The notes below the pieces were generated by a model. The model was given only the letters and a program-made list of their open reading frames with translations. It searched no databases and was not told the origin of the DNA. The translations under genes were made by a program, and so were the position numbers. A stretch of 64,000 nt of DNA from an uncultured Clostridia bacterium (GTDB lineage: Bacteria > Bacillota > Clostridia > Lachnospirales > Anaerotignaceae): assembly GCA_902477755.1 (NCBI GenBank), contig CABSIK010000008.1:1-64000 (forward strand), read 5' to 3'. Positions 17,511 through 26,832 of the stretch are shown in pieces. Each line of letters starts with the position of its first letter. The first letter of the stretch is position 1.

Positions 17511-17798
17511 TTATTCCACTACAGTGCATGTGCTCAATTCAGAGGGTTTCACTCTCAATGCACCCAGTTTCGGAACGATTGTCTGGAAATATTCTGTACC
17601 ACGGTGGTATTCTACCGCCGCTTCATCTTTGTATTTTTCGATAAAGAAATATACCTGTTCATCATTTTGGTCTGCCACCAGATCATAATAGATACAGCCG
17701 TCTTCCTGTCTGGTATTGACGATCATTTCTTTTGCCAATGCTACAAACTCCTGCTGTTTCCCTTCCTGAACAGTGTTTTTTGCGATCAGTAAAATCAT
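17511..17798 (-). CDS. Antibiotic biosynthesis monooxygenase (ABM) domain protein
   Basis: The 95-residue protein is a single ABM/dimeric ferredoxin-like domain: ILLIAKNTVQEGKQQEFVALA, then TRQEDGCIYYDLVADQ and FFIEKYKDEAAVEYH with the conserved His. Members include quinol oxygenases, but in anaerobes such small domains may be isomerases or binding proteins. The start is ATG 17798, with AGGAGG eight bases upstream. It lies between the TIM-barrel gene and aroE (35 bp upstream of the latter). Its role in the pathway is unknown. Confidence 0.85.
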   Translation of the reverse strand: MILLIAKNTVQEGKQQEFVALAKEMIVNTRQEDGCIYYDLVADQNDEQVYFFIEKYKDEAAVEYHRGTEYFQTIVPKLGALRVKPSELSTCTVVE

Positions 17799-17813
17799 GG
17801 AGCGCACCTCCTA

Positions 17814-18662
17814 TTATTTTTCAGGCATTGCTTCAGGCCATGCTTCTGCCAGAACTTTTACTGTGTTGTCAAAGTTGTATTTCGCAGCTTCTGCTACGCC
17901 TTTTGCCAGGATTGCATCACTGATTACTTCAACGCCCATTGCTTTAGGTTCTACACCTTTTTCTCTCAGCATACGGCAGAATGCAGCTGTGTCACCATAG
18001 CCTGTACCAGGAGCCAGTCTGTCATGCATGGATTCATCACGCAGGATGGATTTTGCGTAAGCTCTGTCATGTACGTCGTTGATCTGAACAGCAACGATCT
18101 TATCAGCAGGGATATCTTCCAGCAGTGCCAGATCGATGGGCTGGTTAGCTCTTACCCAGTGCCATGTATCCAGGATCAGTTTTGCATTGTCGCAGCCGCT
18201 GCCTTTTACAACTGCCCAAGCTTTTTTGATATCGGGCAGACCGCTGTAAGGCATGGGTTCTACACCGATTGTGTATTTACCAGCTCTGTGGCACAGTTCT
18301 TTCAGTTTCTGTGCTGTATGTTCTACGGAGTAGTTTTCCATCAGACCACAGTTGATGTGATTTACGCCAAACAGTGCGCACATGTGGAAGCACATCTGTT
18401 CTTTGTATTTCTGTTCGTAAGAACGAACATCATCAGCCCACTGAACGATGTATTCAACTTCTGTTACTTTCATATCGTATTTTGCCAGAATGTTCAGAAT
18501 GTCTTCATCGAACAGACCTTCGTTCAGTGCATCCACATATGTTTCTGCACGCAGACCAATGCCTTCAAAGCCAGCTTCTTTAGCAGCTTTTACTCTTTCT
18601 TCAAATGTGCACTGATCGCCCAGTGTCCAAGAGCTTACTGTGATAGGGAATTTTTTAGACAT
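17814..18662 (-). CDS. Sugar phosphate isomerase/epimerase family TIM-barrel protein, possible 3-dehydroshikimate dehydratase
   Basis: The 282-residue TIM barrel of the AP-endonuclease 2 superfamily shows a divalent-metal ligand series: Glu in IGVEPMPY, Asp and His in LILDTWHW, His in INDVHDRAY and Glu in MGVEVIS. The family includes sugar epimerases, IolE-like dehydratases and metal-dependent 3-dehydroshikimate dehydratases. Location between shikimate kinase and shikimate dehydrogenase makes a hydroaromatic substrate such as 3-dehydroshikimate likely; this is inference. AAGGAGG precedes the ATG. Confidence 0.85.
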   Translation of the reverse strand: MSKKFPITVSSWTLGDQCTFEERVKAAKEAGFEGIGLRAETYVDALNEGLFDEDILNILAKYDMKVTEVEYIVQWADDVRSYEQKYKEQMCFHMCALFGVNHINCGLMENYSVEHTAQKLKELCHRAGKYTIGVEPMPYSGLPDIKKAWAVVKGSGCDNAKLILDTWHWVRANQPIDLALLEDIPADKIVAVQINDVHDRAYAKSILRDESMHDRLAPGTGYGDTAAFCRMLREKGVEPKAMGVEVISDAILAKGVAEAAKYNFDNTVKVLAEAWPEAMPEK

Positions 18663-18702
18663 AATTCATGTTCCTCCTTAAAATCTTGCCTTTTTATATT
18701 TT

Positions 18703-19503
18703 TTATTTTTTATTTTGCAGTGAAGAAAGCTTTTGCAGCAGTTCTTCACAGATTTCCACAATATCTTTTTCCGTTGTATCGATGCAGATATCCGCAGCAG
18801 CTTCATATTTTTCTCTGCGGCTTTCCATCAAATCACGGATAAAATCTACACGCATATTTCCATTGAGCAGCGGACGCTCTGTGCTGTCTTTGACTCTGTC
18901 GAAAATCACTTCTGGTGTCGCTGTCAGCCACACCACATAACCGCTCTTTTTCATCAAAGCCACATTTTTTTCTCGCAAAGGCACACCACCGCCACAGGAA
19001 ACCACCACATGGTGTTTTTCCTGTAAAGAAATCAGTGTATTGCTTTCGCAGTTTCGGAAATATTCCTCACCATGCACTGCAAAAATATCTTTGATGGACA
19101 TGCCCTCTTTTTTCTGGATATGCGCATCCATCTCCATGACCTCCATGGCAAGCAGATTGCCCAGACAAGCGGAAACCGTTGTTTTGCCTGCCCCCATAAA
19201 ACCAATGAGCAGAATATTTTTGTCAAACAGTTCTTTTGCCTGTATCCGTTTGCTGTTTTGGATGATCCCTTCGAAAATATGTAAAATTTCCTGACGAAAT
19301 ACGGAATCTTTTGTCCTGCACTTTACCAAGTCCAGCTGCTTCTTTTCCTGCTCCGGCTGCAGTACCGGAACGCCATATTCTCTTTTGTATGCGATGATTT
19401 CTTTGATGCATTCCATTCTTGTCTTTAATGCATCTGTAATTGCTGCATCACACTGCGCTATGGTATCACGCAGTTGCTCCAATCTATCTTTTTCCTGTTC
19501 CAT
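18703..19503 (-). CDS. aroK: Chorismate mutase-shikimate kinase fusion protein
   Basis: The 266-residue protein has an AroQ-type helical chorismate mutase domain (about 1-85, with LRDTIAQCDAAITDALKTRM and IIAYKRE) fused to a full shikimate kinase (about 95-260): P-loop GFMGAGKTT, Asp in MEMDAH, GGG in VVSCGGG and lid RPLL. It can convert imported shikimate to shikimate 3-phosphate and later chorismate to prephenate. The start is ATG 19503 behind GGGAGG. It is first in its operon and diverges from the LysR gene. Confidence 0.92.
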   Translation of the reverse strand: MEQEKDRLEQLRDTIAQCDAAITDALKTRMECIKEIIAYKREYGVPVLQPEQEKKQLDLVKCRTKDSVFRQEILHIFEGIIQNSKRIQAKELFDKNILLIGFMGAGKTTVSACLGNLLAMEVMEMDAHIQKKEGMSIKDIFAVHGEEYFRNCESNTLISLQEKHHVVVSCGGGVPLREKNVALMKKSGYVVWLTATPEVIFDRVKDSTERPLLNGNMRVDFIRDLMESRREKYEAAADICIDTTEKDIVEICEELLQKLSSLQNKK

Positions 19504-19620
19504 TAGATTCCTCCCTTCAAGGGTCCTCAAATCATGTTTACAAGATTGGGTTTGTCCTTTTCACACCCTAAGTTTACGACAAAACTCTGATAAATTCTAA
19601 TTGATTGTTTTTGTGTTTTA

Positions 19621-19650
19621 ATAGACAATATTTATCTAATATAGTATACT
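19621..19650. promoter_or_regulatory. LysR-type operator and promoter, box 1
   Basis: ATAGACAATATTTATCT (19621-19637) matches the palindrome AGATAA-N3-TTATCT with one change. It overlaps the -35 (TAGACA, 19622-19627) of a plus-strand promoter with -10 TATACT (19645-19650, 17-base spacer) for the LysR gene, and lies upstream of the divergent aroK operon. This is the classic autoregulated LysR arrangement. Confidence 0.75.
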
Positions 19651-19698
19651 GAAAAAAGTAAGCGAAACGGATATAAGTAAGATAGAAAGGTGAGCAAC

Positions 19699-20580
19699 AT
19701 GAATTTATATCACTTACGGTATTTTATGGTACTGGCTGAAATGCAGCATTTTCGGAAAGCATCGGAAAAACTTTGTATTACGCAGCCAAGCTTGAGTCAT
19801 GCCATTTCCCAATTGGAATCTGAACTGGGTGTGTCCCTTTTCGACCGCCAGTCACGTTCATCCGTTTTGACAAAGGAAGGGCGCCAATTCTTGGATTATG
19901 TACAAAAATCCCTTTCCATATTAGATGATGGTGTATCTGTCATGCAGAAAGCATCCATGGGTGAAGGCGTCATCAAACTGGGTTTTCTGCGGACACTGGG
20001 TACCTCCTTTGTACCGGAAGTTGCTGCATCTTTTTTGGAAACACAGCCTGATAAATCCATCCAGTTTGAATTTTTCTCATCTGTCACAGGCCCACTTCTG
20101 GAGGGATTGAAGCAGGATAAATACGATGTTGTGTTCTGCACCAAATTTGAACAGGAAGTAGATGTGGAATTTACTCCCGTGGAAAAACAGGATCTTGTAC
20201 TGATTGTCCCAAGAAATCATCCTTTGGCAAATCATCACAGTATTGACCTTTCAGAAACACTGCCCTATCCGCAGGTTTATTTTTCAAAGAGTTCTGGTCT
20301 GCGCTCTATCATTGACAAACTGTTTGAAAAAATCGAAGGAAAGCCAATCATTGCTTATGAAATCGAGGAGGACGAAGTTGTTGCCGGTCTGGTATCCAAA
20401 GGCTTTGGCATTGCTGTGGTCCCCTATATGGAGCAGCTTCTGCGGCTGAATGTAAAGATTATCCAGATTTCCTCCCCTGCTTGGGAAAGAAATTTCCACA
20501 TGGCGGTATTGAAAAATAAATACCTTTCTCCTGTTGTACAGGACTTCTGTGATTTTGTTTCTAAAAACTATCCGAAATAA
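19699..20580 (+). CDS. LysR-family transcriptional regulator
   Basis: The 293-residue regulator has the N-terminal helix-turn-helix MNLYHLRYFMVLAEMQHFRKASEKLCITQPSLSHAISQLE (written here in parts: LRYFMVLAEMQHF, then ASEKLCITQPSLSHAI) and a two-lobe effector domain from residue 90. The ATG at 19699 follows AAAGGTGA. It diverges from the chorismate mutase-shikimate kinase operon and is followed by the ene-reductase operon. A shared palindrome at three promoters suggests it controls the whole hydroaromatic locus, with a pathway intermediate as inducer. Confidence 0.93.
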   Translation: MNLYHLRYFMVLAEMQHFRKASEKLCITQPSLSHAISQLESELGVSLFDRQSRSSVLTKEGRQFLDYVQKSLSILDDGVSVMQKASMGEGVIKLGFLRTLGTSFVPEVAASFLETQPDKSIQFEFFSSVTGPLLEGLKQDKYDVVFCTKFEQEVDVEFTPVEKQDLVLIVPRNHPLANHHSIDLSETLPYPQVYFSKSSGLRSIIDKLFEKIEGKPIIAYEIEEDEVVAGLVSKGFGIAVVPYMEQLLRLNVKIIQISSPAWERNFHMAVLKNKYLSPVVQDFCDFVSKNYPK

Positions 20581-20714
20581 ATAAAAGACTTAAATTAAAA
20601 TTTATCAATTCAGAAATATAATCTATAGAAATATTTCTTTTTTCGAAGAAAAACGCTTATGCTTTGCCTTTGGATCATAAGCCTTCGGACGAACATAAAT
20701 ATCAACGCAAAAAC

Positions 20715-20758
20715 AAAACAGGTGCAGCATATAGGAGTGTATGCCGCACCTGTTTTTT
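20715..20758 (+). terminator. Bidirectional terminator between LysR gene and ene-reductase 1
   Basis: CAGGTGC (20719-20725) pairs with GCACCTG (20746-20752), with an inner GCATA/TATGC stem and T runs on both strands. Confidence 0.85.
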
Positions 20759-20881
20759 ATGGAATATTTTAAATGGAATATTAAATGGAAATCCTAACAA
20801 ACATTTTTTGACGATATATTGTTTTTAATGGAATCGCATACTTCATACCGATTCTTTTATCTTTTGTGCTTCAATGGTATT

Positions 20882-22882
20882 TTATCTGAAACCAAGTCTG
20901 TCCAGTGTATTCAGCACCAAATGACGGCCTGCGTCTACACCATCAATGATTCTTCTTGCACGCACAGAATCACCGATGTTCAGCACTTCTACATTTTCCC
21001 CTGTAAAAGCTTTCTGCATTTCTTCCCAGATGGGTGCATACGCCTTCATACCCAAACATACAAAGCCATAATCGAAAGGCAGAGTTTCTTCTTTGCCATC
21101 ATATTTTACTTCAAAAGAGTCTGCATTGACTTTAGTCAGCGCTGTGTTGACCATTTTGCGAACATGGTATTTTTCCATGCATTCGTTCATGCTGGATGTG
21201 GAAGATGCGTCCAGACCATTGCCAATAACACCCATCATTTCTACGATAGTAACTTCTGCGCCGCGAGGTGCAAAGAATTCTACTACGTCCAGACCTACAG
21301 CACCGCCACCAATGACTGCCACTTTTTTGCCAGTCAAATCTTCGGGATAATCATTGAGGTGATCGATCATATCATGGATGCAATATACTTTTGCATCTTC
21401 TTTCTCCAGATTTTCATGGAGGCCTTCGATGGGAGGCAGCATAGGTACAGAACCTGTTGCATTTACCACCAGATCAGGCGCATATGCTTTTACAGTTTCC
21501 ACTGTTGCGTCCACACCTGTCACGATTTTCAGATTTTCCAATTTTTCTGCACGATGTTTCAGATATGTAGGGAAATCTGCCAGTCTTGTTTTTGCGGGGA
21601 TCTTAGAAATCTGAACGGACAAACCGCCTACCTGCTGTTCTTTTTCCAGCAGAACTACATTACAGCCAACTTCAGCCGCTGTGCATGCTGCTTCCAGTCC
21701 GGCAGTACCTGCACCAACAACGACAACATTGCAGTCTTTCTGTACTTTTGTTTTCTTGTATTCTTCGCCATAGATCAGATCTGGGTTGATGGAGCAGCGA
21801 ATGGGTTTGTTACCGCCGATACGGTTGCCTACGCAGCCTACATTACAAGAAATACATTTGCGGATATCAGCCACATCACCATACTGTGCTTTGTTGCACC
21901 AGTTAGGATCAGCGATCAGACCACGACCCATACCGATGAAGTCCGCATCACCTCTTGCAATGATATCATCAGCCACTTTGGGATCACGGATGTTACCCAT
22001 GGCAATGGTAGGTTTCTGGAATTTGTCACGAACTGCTTTTGCCATATAAGAACGCCAGCCGTCTTTCAGATAGTTGGCATCGATCTGGTACTGGATGCTC
22101 TGGTTCAATGCTGCGGATGTATCGAACAGATCCACTTCATCATTGAGATATTCCAGATATTCCAGACAGTCTTCCATGGTATTGCCGCCTGCTACCAGTT
22201 CATCCACACTCAGACGCAGAGAAATAGGCACCTTAGGGCCTACAGCTTTTCTTACTTCATCAATAACCATACGGCAGAAACGTGCACGGTTTTCTGCGGA
22301 ACCACCGAATTCATCTGTACGGTTGTTCATCAGTGGAGAAAGGAACTGACTGATGAGATAAGAATGACCTGCATGGATTTCAACCAAGTCAAAACCAGCG
22401 TTTACAGCACGTTTTGCTGCTGTACCATAGTCTTTTGCAATGCTGATCAATTCTTCTTTTGTCAACGGTCTAGGTTCTTCCCCACCTGTTTTAGAAGGAA
22501 TATTAGATGCGGAAACAGGCTGCATGCCGATTCTGCTGCTCATGGCAGAAGCACCAGCATGGTTCAACTGAATACCAATGCATGCACCATGTCTGTGGCA
22601 AGCTTCTGTCAGATTGAATAAACGAGGGATATAGCAGTCTTTGTCAATACGCAGCTGTGTAGTACCATTAGAACCTTCAGGGTATTTTACACAGATGTTT
22701 TCCACCAGAATCAAGCCTGTGCCGCCTTTTGCCCGCAGTTCATAATATTTGATGTGTTCGTCGCTCAACTCGCCATTATGACCTGCAAGGTCACTTCCCA
22801 TTGGCATCATAACGATACGGTTCCGTACCGTTACTGTTCTCAGCGTAAAGGGCTGGAATACGTTGGGAAAGTTATTTTTCAT
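20882..22882 (-). CDS. Fe-S flavin ene-reductase, 2,4-dienoyl-CoA reductase/old yellow enzyme family, copy 1
   Basis: The 666-residue protein has an N-terminal FMN TIM barrel (about 1-345; HAGHSYLISQFLSP, GMGRGLIADPNW), a [4Fe-4S] motif CISCNVGC with a later Cys (IRCSINP), and FAD/NAD(P) domains (VVVGAGTAGLEAA; VIGGGAVGLDVVEF). It passes electrons from NAD(P)H through FAD and the cluster to FMN and reduces an activated C=C bond. The family includes dienoyl-CoA, enoate and bile-acid reductases. AAAGGAG precedes the ATG. Context suggests a hydroaromatic alkene such as 3-dehydroshikimate; this is inference. Confidence 0.9.
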   Translation of the reverse strand: MKNNFPNVFQPFTLRTVTVRNRIVMMPMGSDLAGHNGELSDEHIKYYELRAKGGTGLILVENICVKYPEGSNGTTQLRIDKDCYIPRLFNLTEACHRHGACIGIQLNHAGASAMSSRIGMQPVSASNIPSKTGGEEPRPLTKEELISIAKDYGTAAKRAVNAGFDLVEIHAGHSYLISQFLSPLMNNRTDEFGGSAENRARFCRMVIDEVRKAVGPKVPISLRLSVDELVAGGNTMEDCLEYLEYLNDEVDLFDTSAALNQSIQYQIDANYLKDGWRSYMAKAVRDKFQKPTIAMGNIRDPKVADDIIARGDADFIGMGRGLIADPNWCNKAQYGDVADIRKCISCNVGCVGNRIGGNKPIRCSINPDLIYGEEYKKTKVQKDCNVVVVGAGTAGLEAACTAAEVGCNVVLLEKEQQVGGLSVQISKIPAKTRLADFPTYLKHRAEKLENLKIVTGVDATVETVKAYAPDLVVNATGSVPMLPPIEGLHENLEKEDAKVYCIHDMIDHLNDYPEDLTGKKVAVIGGGAVGLDVVEFFAPRGAEVTIVEMMGVIGNGLDASSTSSMNECMEKYHVRKMVNTALTKVNADSFEVKYDGKEETLPFDYGFVCLGMKAYAPIWEEMQKAFTGENVEVLNIGDSVRARRIIDGVDAGRHLVLNTLDRLGFR

Positions 22883-22984
22883 TTTGATTTGCTCCTTTCG
22901 GTTGTTATCTGCTTAACGATTTTCTATACCTATAATTTATCTTGCAGATAGCGATAAATCAAATCAATGATTTCTCTCTATTTG

Positions 22985-23001
22985 ATAGATAATTCCTATC
23001 T
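22985..23001. promoter_or_regulatory. LysR-type operator, box 2 (ene-reductase 1)
   Basis: ATAGATAATTCCTATCT matches AGATAA-N3-TTATCT with one mismatch. It lies about 100 bp upstream of the ene-reductase 1 start, a usual distance for a LysR activator site. Confidence 0.65.
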
Positions 23002-23046
23002 CTTTTTGATTTTTCTCATTTTTTTCCCAAATATCTTCAACTAAAA

Positions 23047-23087
23047 TAAAGAGCAGAGAATCTTTAATGATTCTCCGCTCTTTTTGC
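23047..23087 (-). terminator. Terminator after the permease-MFS-aroE-ene-reductase 2 operon
   Basis: AGAGC-A-GAGAATC pairs with GATTCTC-C-GCTCT, followed on either strand by A/T runs. It separates the permease stop from the ene-reductase 1 promoter. Confidence 0.8.
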
Positions 23088-23106
23088 CATTTTTGATATA
23101 AATTTC

Positions 23107-24543
23107 TTATGCATCCAATGATTTTTGGCATGTCAATTCTTTGATTTTTTCGTCTCTTTCCTGATCGATTGCTTCCAGTTCTTCTGTTGTAGGAACACCA
23201 AGTTTTTTCTTCTGGAAGTCCATATTGGAAAGGGCAAGGTTCATTAAAATACCAACCAAAAGCGCCCAGCCAGAGCCTTTGAATGCCAGAACGGCTGCCA
23301 TGACCCCTGCAATACTTTTATCAGTATTAGATTTACAATATTCCATACCGATTCTTGCACAAACATACGCCTGGAACAGCAATGTAATGGCAGACCCTAC
23401 CCCCATGATAGGCTTCATGAAAGATACGATAGGAATCAGAATAACACTTAAAAATGTAGCCATACGGAATGAGCTCATACCGCCAATGAGGGATTTCATA
23501 GCCTTTTCCCCTTCACGATAACGCATGGCAACGGAAACGGTCATACCAACCCACAAAGGCCCTGCCAGAGGCGGAAAAGGTGCAAAAATGCCCAGAATAA
23601 AGTTACGCAGACCACTGATCAAGTTAGAACGGCTGGAATTGAAGTCGATATGTTCATCGTCTCTGCTTTCCTGTGCTTCTTTGACCAGTGTTTCAGAAGT
23701 AACAAAGTCACCAAATGCCAATACATAACAGATCAGTGCCAAAGGTACCGCTTTCAAAAATACGGATAATGACGGAACACCTACAGCAAAAATGCTGACA
23801 GTATTAAAAATTTCTCCAAAGTCAGGAATGCGGATCAGACTTCCCACTTCCAGCTCTGGATAAGACAATTCTTTTAATACAATACCAATGAGCATTGCCA
23901 GCAGATACGGGAACAGGTTCCCATACTTTGCCATAACGTCTAAAATCTTGATGGTTTTTCTCTTTTTCTCGCAGAAAGGAGAAAAACTCAAGAATGCCAA
24001 CAAAAATGTACCTACCAGTGTTGCCACTGGAGCGACCATCAACTGACTGCCTTCAGCTAACTGTCCCTGAATAACGGTAATAGGTGCAGCCAGCAAAATA
24101 CCGCCTTTTACAGACGCTGGAACCAGACGGACAAATCTATCTGCCAGCTTCGTGATACCCATAAATATAAACAGGAACGCCACCAAAAGCTGTACTGCAA
24201 TCAATGCCTGTATTCGTTCTGGCCCCTGTTCAAAACCTTCCAGGAAAACCAGTGTAAAGGGCAATGTAGGTGTAATCCAGCCAGGAACAACAGGGTCACC
24301 CAGCCAGCCATGGAGCATATACAAAAATACTTCAATGATAACGCAGCTCCATGCCAGTTCGTAAGGCAGCCCCAGACAGTCTGTCATATAGGGAATGGAA
24401 CTTAGTGCAGTTGCTCCTAAAATGATACCTTGAAAAAACTCTACTTTTTCTATGCGATAATGTATGCCAGGAATCCTCCACTGGAATGGACCCAGAGGAA
24501 TATATGGCAATTCCTTTTTGTTTGTTAAATTTCTGGCACTCAA
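23107..24543 (-). CDS. Polytopic permease, SLC23/SulP-like fold
   Basis: The 478-residue membrane protein has about twelve hydrophobic segments. Visible features are GWITPTLPFTLVFLEGFEQG, RLVPASVKGGILLAAPITV, PLALICYVLAFGDFVTSETLVKEAQES, and a conserved-looking FAPFPPLAGPLWVG. The layout resembles the UraA/SulP (NCS2-like) group rather than MFS, but I cannot name the family with certainty. It is the last gene of the operon with ene-reductase 2, aroE copy 2 and an MFS carrier (92 bp after the latter). A carboxylate or hydroaromatic substrate is inferred from context. Confidence 0.7.
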   Translation of the reverse strand: MSARNLTNKKELPYIPLGPFQWRIPGIHYRIEKVEFFQGIILGATALSSIPYMTDCLGLPYELAWSCVIIEVFLYMLHGWLGDPVVPGWITPTLPFTLVFLEGFEQGPERIQALIAVQLLVAFLFIFMGITKLADRFVRLVPASVKGGILLAAPITVIQGQLAEGSQLMVAPVATLVGTFLLAFLSFSPFCEKKRKTIKILDVMAKYGNLFPYLLAMLIGIVLKELSYPELEVGSLIRIPDFGEIFNTVSIFAVGVPSLSVFLKAVPLALICYVLAFGDFVTSETLVKEAQESRDDEHIDFNSSRSNLISGLRNFILGIFAPFPPLAGPLWVGMTVSVAMRYREGEKAMKSLIGGMSSFRMATFLSVILIPIVSFMKPIMGVGSAITLLFQAYVCARIGMEYCKSNTDKSIAGVMAAVLAFKGSGWALLVGILMNLALSNMDFQKKKLGVPTTEELEAIDQERDEKIKELTCQKSLDA

Positions 24544-24635
24544 AACCGTACGACCTCCTCATCAAATATTTGCATGAATATATGCAAAGAAACTTTGCTG
24601 CTGCAAAGCTTCTTTGCTTATTCATTTATTTTTGC

Positions 24636-25937
24636 TTACTGTTGTTTTGCCAATGCACTCTTACCAAAGATTTTTGTATGCTGTTTTACCAGATACAATG
24701 AACTCAGTATAGCTAAAACTGCGAAAACAAGCAACATAATCATTAAGGTATAAATAGCATTTTCTTCCCCAGACATTTTTGTCAGCTGTGCTGCCACAAC
24801 AGGGATCAGATAACTTGCTGCACCCATAAAGGTGTAGTAAATACCAGTATTTCTGCCTTTAGGGCCTGGATTGAACAGCTGAACAACTGCCAGACCTGTC
24901 TGCAATGCACCGCCGGCTGCAAAGAAACCAAGCATTGCAATGGCAACGTAAATGATGACTACCTGCTGGATAAACAGTACACCCAACAGTGCTACTGCTG
25001 TGAAAATAGAGTCAATCAAAACAACTTTCAAAGGATTCCATTTCAGTTTTGCCATCATAAACGCCCAGAATACAACGGCACAAAGGGAACCAATGGTATA
25101 AACGGAAGTCATACCTGCTGCCTGCAATTCTGTCAGACCGCAAACTGCCATACCGAAAGCTTTTGTATACTGCTGTGCGCCATACATGATAGACATGCAC
25201 AGGAACGCGTAGAACATAACCAGAAATACCACAAATTTGCTGGGTTTTACGAGCATTGCTGCTTTTGCAGCATCAATTTCTGCCTGTGCGGCATTCTGTT
25301 TGTGACTTCCATCTTCCGCACTCGCAGCCTTCTTCTTATCGTCATACACGAAAGGCACGATCACTGCCAATACCAAACAGATTACAGACATTACCAGAGG
25401 CAGCATGATATTCATTTTCCAGTTGCCGCTTGCAGCCATCTGTACTGCAAACAGAGGATAAATCATACCAGACAGGGATACGAAGAATTTAATCCCGATC
25501 AAAGCAGAGCCGGGAGCCTTAGGATATGCTTCCTGCACAGCAGGATAACCAGCTGCATCCCAGAAACCAGATGTTGCTACACCAGACAGGAAACCACATA
25601 CAGATGCAACCAATGCACTCTTTGTCATCAGGAATCCAATGAAGCACAGGATGTACAAAAATGCACCGCCGATCATCAGCTTTTTACGCCCCACTCGGTC
25701 GGAAATTTCGCCGCCGATCCATACGCTGACAAACTTACCAAAGCCTACCCATGCAACGGCTGTACTTACCGCTGCCAGACCTGCCGCATAAGCTGCACTG
25801 TCTGGTGTAGACATATCAAAACCCCATTGTGTTGCAAAATTGATATTATTCTGGCTCAGAATAATAGCCTGAATCCCATGTGTCAGATAGCACATGTAGA
25901 CACAAACAATTGACATCAAATAGTTTTTCGTTTTCAT
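24636..25937 (-). CDS. MFS transporter
   Basis: The 433-residue protein has twelve predicted membrane segments with the MFS motif GGEISDRVGRKK in the loop after segment 2 and a charged central loop (about 195-235, KKKAASAEDGSHKQ). It is probably a proton-coupled symporter. Its position directly behind a shikimate/quinate dehydrogenase gene (25 bp) and in an operon with an ene-reductase suggests import of shikimate, quinate or a related acid. The family is certain, the substrate is not. Confidence 0.9.
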   Translation of the reverse strand: MKTKNYLMSIVCVYMCYLTHGIQAIILSQNNINFATQWGFDMSTPDSAAYAAGLAAVSTAVAWVGFGKFVSVWIGGEISDRVGRKKLMIGGAFLYILCFIGFLMTKSALVASVCGFLSGVATSGFWDAAGYPAVQEAYPKAPGSALIGIKFFVSLSGMIYPLFAVQMAASGNWKMNIMLPLVMSVICLVLAVIVPFVYDDKKKAASAEDGSHKQNAAQAEIDAAKAAMLVKPSKFVVFLVMFYAFLCMSIMYGAQQYTKAFGMAVCGLTELQAAGMTSVYTIGSLCAVVFWAFMMAKLKWNPLKVVLIDSIFTAVALLGVLFIQQVVIIYVAIAMLGFFAAGGALQTGLAVVQLFNPGPKGRNTGIYYTFMGAASYLIPVVAAQLTKMSGEENAIYTLMIMLLVFAVLAILSSLYLVKQHTKIFGKSALAKQQ

Positions 25938-25962
25938 GTTTTCCTCCCCTAACCATTTTGTA

Positions 25963-26805
25963 CTAGTCTAAAGGCATTTCTTTGCCTGTAAACAGTTTGA
26001 AGTTCACGGCGCCCTGTTCCAGCAGCATGCCTCTGCCGCCGATGGCTTTACAGCCAGCCCGTTCTGCTTCCAAAATCAGTTTTGTTTTTTCTGGATTATA
26101 CACAGTATCTGCAACAACCAGATCACTGCGGAAATATGAAGGATCTACCAAAGACACATCCTCGAAGGGCTTCATTCCCATAATGGTACCATTGATAACG
26201 ATGCCGCAGGCCGCAATCTTTTCTGCAAGAACTGTCTGATCTGCCACATCATTGACTGTCACGGTACAATCGGGACAAGTCTTGGAAATGGTTTCCTTCA
26301 ACTGTTCTGCCCTTTCGAAAAATTTGTCCTTTGGATTAAAAATGTGTATTTCTTTTGCACCTTCCAAAGCAAGCTGCACCTGAATAGAAGTTGCCGCACC
26401 GCCGGCACCAAAAATTACGATCTTTTCACCCTGTACGGAAACACCATGCTTTGCCAGATTCTGTACAAAGCCAATACCGTCTGTAATATGTCCGGTAATA
26501 ACACCATTTTCATTTGTAAAAGCATTGCATGCACAAACCATCTGTGCCGCTGGAGAAAGACGATCAACCAATTTGGCCGCGGCAACCTTACAAGGTGTTG
26601 TAAAGTTGCCGCCTTTGATGTTCAGCGTGCGAATGGCGTCAAACGCTTTTTCCATTCCATCTTCTTTTACATCAAATGCCAAATATGCATCGTCCAATCC
26701 GTAATGCGCAAATGCTTTGTTATACATGGCTGGTGATCCAGAGTGTCCCACAGGTGATCCAAATAAGGCATACAGTCCTGTTGTGCCTTGTATTCTTTTT
26801 TCCAT
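25963..26805 (-). CDS. aroE: Shikimate/quinate dehydrogenase family protein (AroE type), copy 2
   Basis: The 280-residue protein has GSPVGHSGSPAMYN at the substrate site, FTTPCKVAAAKLVD with the catalytic Lys, ITDGIGF with the conserved Asp, and cofactor loop GAGGAATS. Here the usual Asn of NTDG is Ile. The start is ATG 26805, preceded by GGGGGAAG; a longer frame lacks this site. It lies just after ene-reductase 2. Copies 1 and 2 are clearly paralogous and may differ in substrate (shikimate or quinate) or cofactor. Confidence 0.9.
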   Translation of the reverse strand: MEKRIQGTTGLYALFGSPVGHSGSPAMYNKAFAHYGLDDAYLAFDVKEDGMEKAFDAIRTLNIKGGNFTTPCKVAAAKLVDRLSPAAQMVCACNAFTNENGVITGHITDGIGFVQNLAKHGVSVQGEKIVIFGAGGAATSIQVQLALEGAKEIHIFNPKDKFFERAEQLKETISKTCPDCTVTVNDVADQTVLAEKIAACGIVINGTIMGMKPFEDVSLVDPSYFRSDLVVADTVYNPEKTKLILEAERAGCKAIGGRGMLLEQGAVNFKLFTGKEMPLD

Positions 26806-26832
26806 TGTTCTTCCCCCAAAATTCAAAGCATC

